Shown here: piece by piece, positions 1 through 7,960 of the stretch
Position numbering within the stretch: the first letter of the stretch is position 1
How the letters are laid out: each line of letters starts with the position of its first letter
Assembly: GCA_947625675.1 (NCBI GenBank)
Contig: CANQPH010000013.1
Location: 1-63,847, forward strand
Length of the DNA stretch: 63,847 bases
Reading direction: 5' to 3'
DNA from: an uncultured Acetatifactor sp.
GTDB taxonomy: Bacteria; Bacillota; Clostridia; Lachnospirales; Lachnospiraceae
The notes under the pieces: model-generated
Told to the model about the DNA's origin: nothing
The model's input: the letters and a program-made list of their open reading frames with translations, nothing else
Databases searched by the model: none
Made by a program: the position numbers and the translations under genes

Positions 1-195
1 ACGGGCCAGCGTTTTCTCCACGCCGCCGAACAGGCGGAAGGCCCGTTCCAGAATTTCCCGCATTCCCTCCGGGCAGGAAGAGGCGACGGTTTTCCCATTC
101 TCCTCATAGCACCAGATATAGAATTTCTCGTTGGCGGGGATGGCGGCCTCCAGCAGCAGGAGGTTTTGTTCCGCCCGTGTCATTTGTTCGTCCAT
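1..195 (-). CDS. AraC-type regulator, N-terminal fragment (partial)
   Basis: Open frame running off the left edge. It starts at an ATG preceded by AAAGGAGACCGG, and about 65 residues are visible. The segment FYIWCYEENGK followed by a Cys-Pro-rich stretch resembles the N-terminal sensor region of Lachnospiraceae AraC-family regulators (pattern '...WCYD..G....SS.CP'). No DNA-binding domain lies inside the window, so the family call is an inference. The gene is divergent from a sugar symporter/GH2 operon, the usual position of an AraC-type activator of glycoside use. It could instead be another LuxR- or PucR-like sensor regulator. Confidence 0.5.
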   Translation of the reverse strand, partial: MDEQMTRAEQNLLLLEAAIPANEKFYIWCYEENGKTVASSCPEGMREILERAFRLFGGVEKTLAR

Positions 196-253
196 TCCGG
201 TCTCCTTTCTTTAACTATAGAATCAAACGGTGCGACAGGCGCTTCTGAAATTT

Positions 254-282
254 ATTATAACATTCCCTCGTGATAAAAACAA
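254..282 (-). promoter_or_regulatory. Promoter of the divergent regulator gene
   Basis: On the minus strand, TTGTTT and TATAAT are separated by 17 nt, about 60 nt upstream of the regulator start. The arrangement fits a sigma-A promoter. Confidence 0.55.
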
Positions 283-323
283 GAAATAACCCGAATCAGT
301 ATAACTTTTTCCAAATCAGTGAC

Positions 324-352
324 TTTACGCATTTCTGTATAGTTTTTATAAT
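324..352 (+). promoter_or_regulatory. Promoter of the symporter-GH2 operon
   Basis: TTTACG, a 17-nt spacer and a consensus TATAAT lie about 55 nt upstream of the symporter start. The weak -35 box fits activator dependence. The 40-odd AT-rich bases between the two divergent promoters are the likely regulator-binding region, but no clear repeat was seen there. Confidence 0.55.
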
Positions 353-408
353 AAAAGTATCTTGAAACGCCCAAAACTATCAAAATTGCAAAGAAGGAGA
401 AAACCACT

Positions 409-1923
409 ATGGCAAAAACGAATCAATCCCAAAGTGAAATTGACGGCGTGCAGTATCGGCGCGCCAAACTCTGGCAGATCATCCTGATCTCCTGCAACGC
501 TCTGAACGGCATGGCCATTTATACTCTGATCGGCCAGGCCTCCTATGCCGCCAGCATCGGTTTCGGCATTTCCACCCTGGTGGTGGGCGGCCTGCTGACC
601 TTCACCCGGATCTTCGACGCCGTCACGGATCCGCTGTTGGCCTTCCTCTATGACCGGGTCAATACCCCATGGGGCAAGATCCGTCCTCTGATGCTCTTAG
701 GCTGGGCCATCCAGTCCCTGGGCGTCATGGCCATGTTTTCCTGGTGCGCCAGCAAGGGCTTCGGCGTGGCCATGTTCCTGGCTACCTACATGCTCTACGT
801 CATCGGCTACACCATCGTCAATATGACGGCCCAAACCCTGGGGCCCCTGCTCACCAACGATCCCAGGCAGCGTCCCACCGTGGGGGTTTGGGGCACCGTG
901 TTCAACTATATCGTACCCATGGCCTTCACCATCATCCTCAACACCCAGCTTCTGCCCAAGTACGGCCAGATCGTCCAGACGGAGAGCGGCTATTCCGTCA
1001 ACTACAGCCAGGCCTACCTGACCGCTGCCGCCATCGTCACCGTCCTGGTGTCCCTGGTGGGAGTGATCCTGGTCTGCATCGGAATTTCCGCCTACGACAA
1101 GCCTGAGAACTTCCAAGGAACCAGCAAGTCCAACGAAAGATTGAAATGGAAGGACATGCTGGACGTCCTGACCCACAACAAGCCCCTGCAGGCCTATATT
1201 ATCTCCGCCGCTTCCGACAAGATCGCCCAGCAGGCGGGAAGCGCCGCCATCGTGGGAACCATGCTTTCCGGCATCCTGATCGGCAACATGACCATCGCCA
1301 CCTATCTGTCCGTGGGCGGCATGCTGCCCTCCATCATTTTCGCCATCCTGGGGGCCCGTTACTGCGGCAAGCACGGCAATAAGGAATCCATCGTGACCTG
1401 GGCCCGCAACTGCATCTACGCCAACCTCGTCATGATCGTGTTCTTCGCCATCGCCTGGTTCACCGTGGGCACCCAAAGCATTGCCCGTTTCGGCGTCACG
1501 ATGGTGATTTACATCCTGCTGACCCTGGTCTGCAACGGGTTCATGATGGCGGGCACCACCGCTGGGACGGCGTTCATGGCCGATGTCATCGACTATGAGC
1601 TGGATCGGGGAGGCAAATACATCCCCGCCGTGGTTTCCGGCACCTACAGCCTCATCGACAAGATCGTTTCCTCTTTCTCGGCCCTCATCGCCACCGGCTG
1701 CGTGGCCCTCATCGGGTATACCGACGTGCTGCCTCAGCCCGGGGACACTCCCACGAACAGCATTTTCTGGGTCTGTATGTTCCTGCGGTACGGTCTGGCC
1801 ATCCTGGGGTGGATCTGCACGCTGGTGGCCATGCGGGGATGTAAGCTGGACAAGGCCGAAATGGTGGAGGTTCAGAAGCGGATCGCAGAGAAAAAGGCTG
1901 CGGCCCTGACGAAGACGCAATAG
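409..1923 (+). CDS. GPH-family sugar:cation symporter
   Basis: A 504-aa polytopic membrane protein with about 12 hydrophobic segments. The glycoside-pentoside-hexuronide (GPH/MFS) hallmark is visible after the second helix: FDAVTDP at residues 69-75, DR at 82-83, then GK..RP near 89-93. It should import a glycoside or uronide with a cation across the plasma membrane. The start follows AAGGAGAAAACCACT. The GH2 glycosidase gene begins 20 nt downstream, so the likely scheme is uptake of an intact glycoside followed by cytosolic cleavage. The substrate cannot be read from the sequence. Confidence 0.85.
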   Translation: MAKTNQSQSEIDGVQYRRAKLWQIILISCNALNGMAIYTLIGQASYAASIGFGISTLVVGGLLTFTRIFDAVTDPLLAFLYDRVNTPWGKIRPLMLLGWAIQSLGVMAMFSWCASKGFGVAMFLATYMLYVIGYTIVNMTAQTLGPLLTNDPRQRPTVGVWGTVFNYIVPMAFTIILNTQLLPKYGQIVQTESGYSVNYSQAYLTAAAIVTVLVSLVGVILVCIGISAYDKPENFQGTSKSNERLKWKDMLDVLTHNKPLQAYIISAASDKIAQQAGSAAIVGTMLSGILIGNMTIATYLSVGGMLPSIIFAILGARYCGKHGNKESIVTWARNCIYANLVMIVFFAIAWFTVGTQSIARFGVTMVIYILLTLVCNGFMMAGTTAGTAFMADVIDYELDRGGKYIPAVVSGTYSLIDKIVSSFSALIATGCVALIGYTDVLPQPGDTPTNSIFWVCMFLRYGLAILGWICTLVAMRGCKLDKAEMVEVQKRIAEKKAAALTKTQ

Positions 1924-1943
1924 GCAACAGGGAGGAATTCGAC

Positions 1944-4148
1944 ATGCGTAAAATTACGGTTTTAAAAGAGGGATGGTTCTTCGGCAAAAGCCGGGAAGCC
2001 CAGGGGGAAGCGGTGACGCTTCCCCATACCTGGAACGCTGCGGACGGCCAGGACGGGGGCAACGATTACTATCGGGGCACCTGCTGGTACCGCCGCAGGC
2101 TGACGGCGGAGGAAACCGCCGGGGAGCGGGTGTTCCTGGAATTCCAGGGAGCGGCCCACACCTGTGAAGTCTTTTTGAACGGAGAAAAGCTGGCTCATCA
2201 CGAGGGAGGTTATTCCGCTTTCCGGGTGGAACTGAGCGGGAAACTGACGGAGCAGGACGGCGAAACGCCGGTTCAAGGCGATCTCCTGGAGGTCTCCGTC
2301 AGCAACGAGGAAAACGACAGAGTGTATCCCCAGAAGGCGGATTTCACCTTTTACGGAGGCCTGTATCGGGAGGTGCGCCTGATCGCAGTGCCTGCGGAGC
2401 ATTTTGAATTGTTGAAGGACGGCACCCCCGGCATCAAGGTGACGCCCCTGGTGGATCTGGACAAACGTCAGGCCAGGATCACGGTGGAAACCTGGCAGAC
2501 CGGCGCAGGGGAAGTCACCGTGACAGCAGCGGGGCAGACCAAGACCGTTCTTCCTGATGCCTGCGGTCATGCGTCGGCTGAATTTTCCATCGAAAATGTG
2601 CATCTTTGGGAGGGCCTGGAGGATCCGTATCTTTATACCGCCGAAGCGAAGCTGCCCTCCGGAGATCAGGTGTCGGCCCGTTTCGGCTGCCGGGTGTTCG
2701 CCTGCGATCCGAAGAAAGGATTTTTCCTCAACGGGCGCAGCTATCCCCTGCGGGGCGTGAGCCGTCATCAGGATCTGAAGGGAAAGGGCAATGCCCTTTC
2801 TTACGAGGATCATAAGGCGGACATGGAGATTATCCGGGAGTTGGGGGCCAATACCCTGCGGCTGGCCCACTACCAGCACGCTCAGGAATTTTATGACTTG
2901 TGCGATGAAAACGGCATCGTGGTCTGGGCGGAGATCCCCTACATCACCATGCACATGCAAAATGGTCGGGAGAATACCATAAGCCAGATGCGGGAACTGA
3001 TCATCCAGTGCTACAATCATCCCTCCATCGCCGTCTGGGGACTTTCCAACGAGATTACGGCGGCCAGCCCGGTGAACGAGGATCTGCTGGAAAATCATCG
3101 GCTGCTGAACGACTTGTGCCACCGCCTGGATCCCACCCGGCTGACCACCATGGCCAACGTCTTCATGCTGGAGATCGACAGTCCCATTTTGGAAATCCCG
3201 GATATCAACAGCTATAACCTGTATTTCGGCTGGTACCTGGGAGAATTGGAGCAGAATGAGGAATTCTTTGACGAGTATCACGCCAAATATCCTGACCGAG
3301 TGATCGGTTTTTCCGAATACGGTGCGGACGCCAACCCGGCCTATCACAGTTCCCGTCCGGAAAAAGGCGATTACACGGAAGATTATCAGGCTCTTTATCA
3401 TGAGCACATGCTTCAGATGATCGAAGCCAGGCCCTGGCTTTGGGCCACCCACGTCTGGAATCTCTTCGATTTCGCCGCTGACGGCCGGGACGAGGGCGGC
3501 AAGCACGGGGAAAACCAGAAAGGCCTGGTCACCTTCGACCGCAGCCTGCGCAAGGACGCTTTTTATCTCTACAAGGCCGCCTGGAACCACAGCGAGCCCT
3601 TCGTCCATCTCTGCGGCAGACGCTATGCCAATCGCTGCGAGGAGGAGACGGAGATCAAGGTGTATTCCAACCAGGAGGAAGTCAGTCTTTATATGGATGG
3701 AGAACTGGTCGGATGCGAGAAGGGAAAAACCGTATTTCGGTTCCGCATCCCGCTTGTGGGCAGGCATCTGATCCGGGCCGCAGCGGGGCCGGCGGAGGAT
3801 TCCATGGAGATCTGCAGGGTCAGCCAGCCGGAGGAAAGTTATATTTTCAACAAAACGGCCTCCGGCGTGACCAACTGGTTCGATGCGGAAGAGCCGGATC
3901 CCGCCTGCTTCTCCGTCTATGACACGTTGGGAGAGATCCGTCAGAATCCCAGGGCAGGAGCCATCGTGGACCAGATGATGGCCAAAGGCGCCTCCGAACG
4001 GGGAGACGTGGCCAATGCGGTGAAGGACAATCCGGCGCTGCAGCGCATGATGGGTCGCATGACCATGCTGAGCCTCCTGAAACAGGCCGGTGCGGACGAG
4101 GAGAGCGTAAGACAGCTGAACCGTATTCTGCAAGGCATCAAAAAATGA
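1944..4148 (+). CDS. GH2 glycosidase (beta-glucuronidase/beta-galactosidase type)
   Basis: A 734-aa cytosolic protein without a signal peptide, preceded by AGGGAGGAATTCGAC. It has the GH2 order: N-terminal jelly roll, Ig-like domain from about residue 180, and a TIM barrel from about 270. The acid/base Glu lies in GLSNE (about E370) and the nucleophile Glu in GFSEYG (about E458). A Trp-rich ATHVWNLFDF segment closes the barrel. A domain beyond the barrel extends the C-terminus, ending in a charged helical tail. Both beta-glucuronidase and beta-galactosidase fit; the shared operon with a GPH transporter fits either. Confidence 0.85.
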   Translation: MRKITVLKEGWFFGKSREAQGEAVTLPHTWNAADGQDGGNDYYRGTCWYRRRLTAEETAGERVFLEFQGAAHTCEVFLNGEKLAHHEGGYSAFRVELSGKLTEQDGETPVQGDLLEVSVSNEENDRVYPQKADFTFYGGLYREVRLIAVPAEHFELLKDGTPGIKVTPLVDLDKRQARITVETWQTGAGEVTVTAAGQTKTVLPDACGHASAEFSIENVHLWEGLEDPYLYTAEAKLPSGDQVSARFGCRVFACDPKKGFFLNGRSYPLRGVSRHQDLKGKGNALSYEDHKADMEIIRELGANTLRLAHYQHAQEFYDLCDENGIVVWAEIPYITMHMQNGRENTISQMRELIIQCYNHPSIAVWGLSNEITAASPVNEDLLENHRLLNDLCHRLDPTRLTTMANVFMLEIDSPILEIPDINSYNLYFGWYLGELEQNEEFFDEYHAKYPDRVIGFSEYGADANPAYHSSRPEKGDYTEDYQALYHEHMLQMIEARPWLWATHVWNLFDFAADGRDEGGKHGENQKGLVTFDRSLRKDAFYLYKAAWNHSEPFVHLCGRRYANRCEEETEIKVYSNQEEVSLYMDGELVGCEKGKTVFRFRIPLVGRHLIRAAAGPAEDSMEICRVSQPEESYIFNKTASGVTNWFDAEEPDPACFSVYDTLGEIRQNPRAGAIVDQMMAKGASERGDVANAVKDNPALQRMMGRMTMLSLLKQAGADEESVRQLNRILQGIKK

Positions 4149-4204
4149 GGCACAAATCCCTTTGAGTCAAAGACCGCCGGTCAGACGGCAGAATGCGAGG
4201 AAAT

Positions 4205-5323
4205 ATGAAAACTTATGTACAACAGATCATGCTTGGCACGGTGACGGGCAGTCCCTCCCGGGCCGCTGAAACATTAAAAAGGATCAAGGCCGCCGGATAT
4301 GACGGCCTTGAACTCAATCAATTTATGATTCATCCCAGTTCGTTGATGGTGCGTATGATGACCCGGGCCGCCGGAATGCCCACCGGAAACGGCGGAAAGC
4401 TGGACTGGCACGGCCTTCTGGCGGAAAGCGGGTTGTCCGTGGTCAGTCTTCATACCGATCTGGGCAGCCTGGAGCGGGAGCCGGAGGCCGTGATGGAAGA
4501 GGCGGGGAGCTTCGGCACGGACAAAATCGTCATCACGGGCATGTATCGTTTTGATTATGGGAACGAGGCGGAAGTGCGGAAGCTGGCCGAACGATTGAAC
4601 AAGGCGGGAGAGGGCCTGCGGAAGGCCGGATTCTCCCTGCTTTATCACAATCATAACGTGGAGCTTCTGCCGGTAGGCTCTGGGGATCATGGAGGCCTCG
4701 AAAAACCTGGAGTGGCCGGAATCCCAGAGAGATCTGGAGGAGATGAAACCGCTGGGAAACCTGGAGAGATTGGAACCGCCGGGAAATCTGGAAAAGCTGG
4801 AAGCGTAATGGGATCTGGAGAGACCGGAACCACTGGAAAGCATGAAGAAACCGGGATCGTTGGAAAGTTTGGAACCGCTGGAACTCCTGGGGAAGCCGGA
4901 ACCGCTGAGAAACCTGGGAAAGCCGGAATTGCCGGAGAAGCCGGAACCGCCGAACCCCTCCGTGCCTACGATATTCTCCTGCAGGAGACGGAAGAGGACA
5001 AGGTGGGTTTTGAGTTCGACAGCTATTGGTTCACTGACGGGGGAGCCGATGCGGGAGCGTGGATGAGGAAACTGGGGAGACGGATGAAGCTCTGGCACAT
5101 CAATGACCGGGGCAGCCGTCAGAGCGGTCCCGCCATGACGCCCATCCTGAAGGCCGACAGCATGGAGCTGGGCACGGGCAACATGGATTTGGAGGGACTG
5201 TGGCGGATCGCCTTGGCAAACGGCGTGGAAGAGGTGGTGCTGGAAAGCCACAAAAACTGGATTGAAAAGGATCCGGTGAAGAGCCTGGAACTGAGCGCCA
5301 GGTGGCTGGAAAGAAACGAATAA
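4205..5323 (+). CDS. Sugar phosphate isomerase/epimerase-like TIM barrel with collagen-like insert
   Basis: A 372-aa protein of the xylose-isomerase-like AP-endonuclease-2 family. The N-terminal signature AAGYDGLELNQF, the HNHN motif near residue 148, a Glu-containing FEFDSYW strand, HINDRG and VLESHKNW are the expected metal-binding and barrel strands. The ATG at 4205 is chosen because GAGGAAAT precedes it; an ATG 12 nt upstream is also in frame but lacks a ribosome-binding site. Residues about 160-253 are a Gly-X-Y-rich low-complexity insert, unexpected in this family. Without it the protein would have the usual length of about 280. It likely serves in sugar catabolism with the upstream operon. 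Whether the insert is tolerated or inactivating is unknown. Confidence 0.75.
   Translation: MKTYVQQIMLGTVTGSPSRAAETLKRIKAAGYDGLELNQFMIHPSSLMVRMMTRAAGMPTGNGGKLDWHGLLAESGLSVVSLHTDLGSLEREPEAVMEEAGSFGTDKIVITGMYRFDYGNEAEVRKLAERLNKAGEGLRKAGFSLLYHNHNVELLPVGSGDHGGLEKPGVAGIPERSGGDETAGKPGEIGTAGKSGKAGSVMGSGETGTTGKHEETGIVGKFGTAGTPGEAGTAEKPGKAGIAGEAGTAEPLRAYDILLQETEEDKVGFEFDSYWFTDGGADAGAWMRKLGRRMKLWHINDRGSRQSGPAMTPILKADSMELGTGNMDLEGLWRIALANGVEEVVLESHKNWIEKDPVKSLELSARWLERNE
4685..4965 (+). repeat. Collagen-like Gly-X-Y coding repeat inside a TIM barrel
   Basis: Degenerate 9-bp units coding triplets such as GKP-GEI-GTA-GKS-GKA, GTA-GTP-GEA and GKA-GIA-GEA. The same GGAA.CC/GGAAA words recur along about 280 bp. 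The flanking sequence reads straight through as a TIM barrel, so the tract looks like an in-frame expansion. Confidence 0.75.
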
Positions 5324-5399
5324 CCTTGCGCAGCGGTGAAGTTTGTGTTATTGTAAACATAGCGGAAAAAGATTTGTCCGCTATGGAGGTGTTGCTTTT

Positions 5400-7073
5400 A
5401 TGGGAGTGTATTTGAACGGCAAAAGCGCATACAGGTTGTTCCAGGAGGATTATTCCCTTGATTACTATATTGACAAGAGCGGCATGCTGAGAGAATTGGT
5501 TCCCTTGCTGGAGATGAAAAAAAGCATGGAGGGGCGGGATAGCTCCGAAAAGGGAAGGGGCCCGAAATATGTGGCCATCACCAGGCCCAGAAGGTTCGGC
5601 AAGACGGTCATGGCCAACATGATCGCCGCCTATTTTGGAAAAGGGGTGGACAGTCATGGGGAGTTCGATACTTTGCGGGTATCTGAGTATCCCTGGTATC
5701 GGAAGCATTTGAACCAGCATAACGTGATTCATATCGTGTTCAATGAAATGCCTTGGGATTGTACTTCCTATGCGCAATATATCGGCCGTATCCAAATGAC
5801 CTTGCTGGATGATTTGATCATGGCTTATCCCAATGCGAGAATCCGGGAGACGGATGCGGTCTGGGACGCCCTGACGAAGGTATATGAATATTGCGATGAG
5901 GAAAAATTCATTTTTGTGCTGGATGAGTGGGATTACATTTATCATCAGGGCTTTGTCACGGAGGGAGAAAAAGCGGGCTTTACCCGATTTTTAAACAATC
6001 TTCTGAAGGACAAGGCCTATGTGGAGCTGGCCTACATGACCGGCATTCTGCCCATCGCCAAATATTCCAGCGGCTCGGAGTTGAACATGTTCTTGGAATA
6101 TTCTATGGCGACCCGGACGAAATACAATGAATATTTCGGGTTCTCCGAGGAAGAGGTGGATGACCTGTATCAGAGGTATTTGAAGAAGGAACCTCATCCC
6201 CGGGTCACCCGTCAGGGACTGGAGGACTGGTATGACGGTTATCAGACGGCGGACGGCCGGAGGCTGTACAATCCCCGGTCCGTGGTGGGAGCCCTTAATG
6301 ACAATCAGTTGGGCAATTATTGGACCAGTTCCGGGCCCTATGATGAAGTCTTCTATTATATCAGCGCCAACGTGGATGCGGTGAAGGATGACGTGGCGCT
6401 GCTGGTGGCGGGGAATCCGGTACCTGCCAGAGTGCAGGAATACGCTTCCGTGTCCACGGAACTGAAGACCAGAGACGAGATTTTTTCCGCCATGGTGGTA
6501 TATGGTTTCCTGAATTACGCCAACGGCTATGTTTCCATTCCCAACAAGGAGTTGATGGACAAGTTTGCGGAGGTGGTGCAGAGAGAGCCTTCCTTGGGAA
6601 ACGTGTACAAGCTTGCGAAGGAGTCGGGGCGGATGTTGGCGGCGACGAAGGCCGGGGACGTGGAGACCATGACGGAGCTGATGGAGTATGCCCACAATAC
6701 TCACAGTCCCTTGTTGGTTTACAACGATGAGGCGGAACTGGCATCCATCATAAGGTGGGTGTATCTGAAGGCCTTGGATTATTACCGGATCGAGCGGGAG
6801 GACAAGGCCGGGGTGGGATACGTGGATTTCATTTTTTACCCTTTTGCCAAAAATGACGATGCCATCATCCTGGAGCTGAAGGTGAACCATACGGCCCAGG
6901 AAGCCATCCAACAGATCAAGGAACGTCAGTATGCCCTGCGCTTCGAAGGGAAATTCGGGGAGAATCCGGAGTATACGGGGCGTATCTTGGCGGTGGGTAT
7001 CGCTTATCATAAGTCGGACGAAAAAAAGCGGCACGAGTGCCGGGTGGAGGTGCTGCGGGAAAGCCTGGAATGA
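5400..7073 (+). CDS. AAA-ATPase-like / PD-(D/E)XK nuclease protein (DUF1703 type)
   Basis: A 557-aa protein typical of Clostridia and Bacteroidales, of unknown function. The N-terminal part carries PRRFGKT (about residues 62-68), a P-loop variant, and a Walker B-like FIFVLDEWD. The C-terminal part has the nuclease-like pair VDFIFYP (about 475) and ILELKVN (about 492), matching the PF09820 plus PF08011 domain pair. The ATG at 5400 is chosen because GGAGG precedes it; the open frame extends 57 nt further upstream without a ribosome-binding site. A terminator follows, so it is probably monocistronic. A role in mobile-element or defence processes is often suspected but is not shown here. Confidence 0.8.
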   Translation: MGVYLNGKSAYRLFQEDYSLDYYIDKSGMLRELVPLLEMKKSMEGRDSSEKGRGPKYVAITRPRRFGKTVMANMIAAYFGKGVDSHGEFDTLRVSEYPWYRKHLNQHNVIHIVFNEMPWDCTSYAQYIGRIQMTLLDDLIMAYPNARIRETDAVWDALTKVYEYCDEEKFIFVLDEWDYIYHQGFVTEGEKAGFTRFLNNLLKDKAYVELAYMTGILPIAKYSSGSELNMFLEYSMATRTKYNEYFGFSEEEVDDLYQRYLKKEPHPRVTRQGLEDWYDGYQTADGRRLYNPRSVVGALNDNQLGNYWTSSGPYDEVFYYISANVDAVKDDVALLVAGNPVPARVQEYASVSTELKTRDEIFSAMVVYGFLNYANGYVSIPNKELMDKFAEVVQREPSLGNVYKLAKESGRMLAATKAGDVETMTELMEYAHNTHSPLLVYNDEAELASIIRWVYLKALDYYRIEREDKAGVGYVDFIFYPFAKNDDAIILELKVNHTAQEAIQQIKERQYALRFEGKFGENPEYTGRILAVGIAYHKSDEKKRHECRVEVLRESLE

Positions 7074-7112
7074 GGGACTGTCCCGGCAAACTTTGATCTC
7101 ACAAAGTATAAT

Positions 7113-7144
7113 TCCCTGCGGCTCTGCGGGGAGAGTTTTATTTC
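7113..7144 (+). terminator. Intrinsic terminator after the DUF1703-type gene
   Basis: TCCCTGC and GCGGGGA form a 7-bp stem with a 6-nt loop, followed by GAGTTTTATTT. Confidence 0.6.
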
Positions 7145-7157
7145 GCAAGAAAGGCGG

Positions 7158-7201
7158 TTGACAAACCGCTTTTCTTGTGCTATAACAGTTGCGAACGCAA
7201 C
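7158..7201 (+). promoter_or_regulatory. MarR-ABC operon promoter with palindromic operator
   Basis: A consensus TTGACA at 7158-7163, a 17-nt spacer and TATAAC at 7181-7186. Immediately after the -10 box lies GTTGCG-AA-CGCAAC (7188-7201), a near-perfect palindrome covering the transcription start, the expected place for MarR autorepression. About 145 nt of very purine-rich leader with degenerate AAGAA/GGAA repeats separates it from the MarR start codon. Confidence 0.75.
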
Positions 7202-7351
7202 GAAACGGGCAAATGGAAAAAGCGGAAAGAGTAAGAAGCAGGAAAAAGCAAGGAACAAGCAAGAAAGAATAAGAAGCGGAAAAGAGTAAGGAACAGAGAA
7301 GAATAAAGAACGGAGAAGGTTAAAAACGGAGAGAATCGTGGGAGGCGGAAC

Positions 7352-7786
7352 ATGAACAGGATCACGAGAGACATGCATGACATCGCCCGGTGTCAGATGC
7401 GGTATCGTTCCGATTATATGGAACGGTTTGGTTTGAAAGGATGCCATGCCAATTATCTGTTGGCCCTTTGCGAGGAACCGGGGATTTCCCAGGAGCAGCT
7501 GACCAGGCGTATTTATGCCAACAAAAGCAATATCGCCAGACAGATCGCCGTGCTGGAAGAAGGGGGATACGTCCGGCGGGAGAATGACCCGGAGGACAAA
7601 CGCATTCTGCGGGTTTACCCAACGGAGAAGGCTCTGGCGCTGCTGCCCCTGATCCGGGAAAAACAGGAGGAATGGGATCTGTTTTTGACGGAAGGGCTGT
7701 CGAAAGAGGAACTGGGACTGGCGGAGGAACTGCTCCGGAAGCTAAAGGAGCGGGCGGACGCCTTTGTGGAAGAAAGAGGTTTGTAA
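7352..7786 (+). CDS. MarR-family transcriptional regulator
   Basis: A 144-aa winged-helix protein. The central region CHANYLLALCEEPGISQEQL, the recognition helix NKSNIARQIAVLEEGG and the wing RENDPEDKRILRVYPTEK are the standard MarR elements. GGGAGG precedes the ATG. Directly upstream of an ABC exporter pair and behind an operator-bearing promoter, it most likely represses its own operon until an antimicrobial or other ligand binds. The last 15 codons are repeated twice after the stop codon (see the tandem repeat). Confidence 0.85.
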   Translation: MNRITRDMHDIARCQMRYRSDYMERFGLKGCHANYLLALCEEPGISQEQLTRRIYANKSNIARQIAVLEEGGYVRRENDPEDKRILRVYPTEKALALLPLIREKQEEWDLFLTEGLSKEELGLAEELLRKLKERADAFVEERGL

Positions 7787-7876
7787 AAGCTAAAAGAGCG
7801 TGTGGACGCTCTTGTGGAAAAAGGTTTATAGAAGCCAAAGGAACGGGCGGACGCTTTTGCGGAAAAAGGTTTGTAA
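7739..7876 (+). repeat. Three tandem copies of the MarR 3' end
   Basis: Unit 1 (48 bp) is the true C-terminus (KLKERADAFVEERGL, stop). Units 2 (7787-7831) and 3 (7832-7876), 45 bp each, follow in the same reading frame. They would encode KLKERVDALVEKGL and KPKERADAFAEKGL, each again ending in a stop codon. The copies have diverged but keep the coding pattern. Confidence 0.85.
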
Positions 7877-7960
7877 TGAAAGAGCCAGGAGCGCATTGAA
7901 AATAGATGAAAAGCGCATTGGAACCGGATTGAAAGAATGCATTAGGGAATGGAGATTTAG

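Noticed and set aside
697..1920. Long minus-strand frames opposite the symporter and many other GC-rich genes
   Set aside because: Long antisense frames are expected with GC-rich codon use. They lack ribosome-binding sites and recognisable domains.
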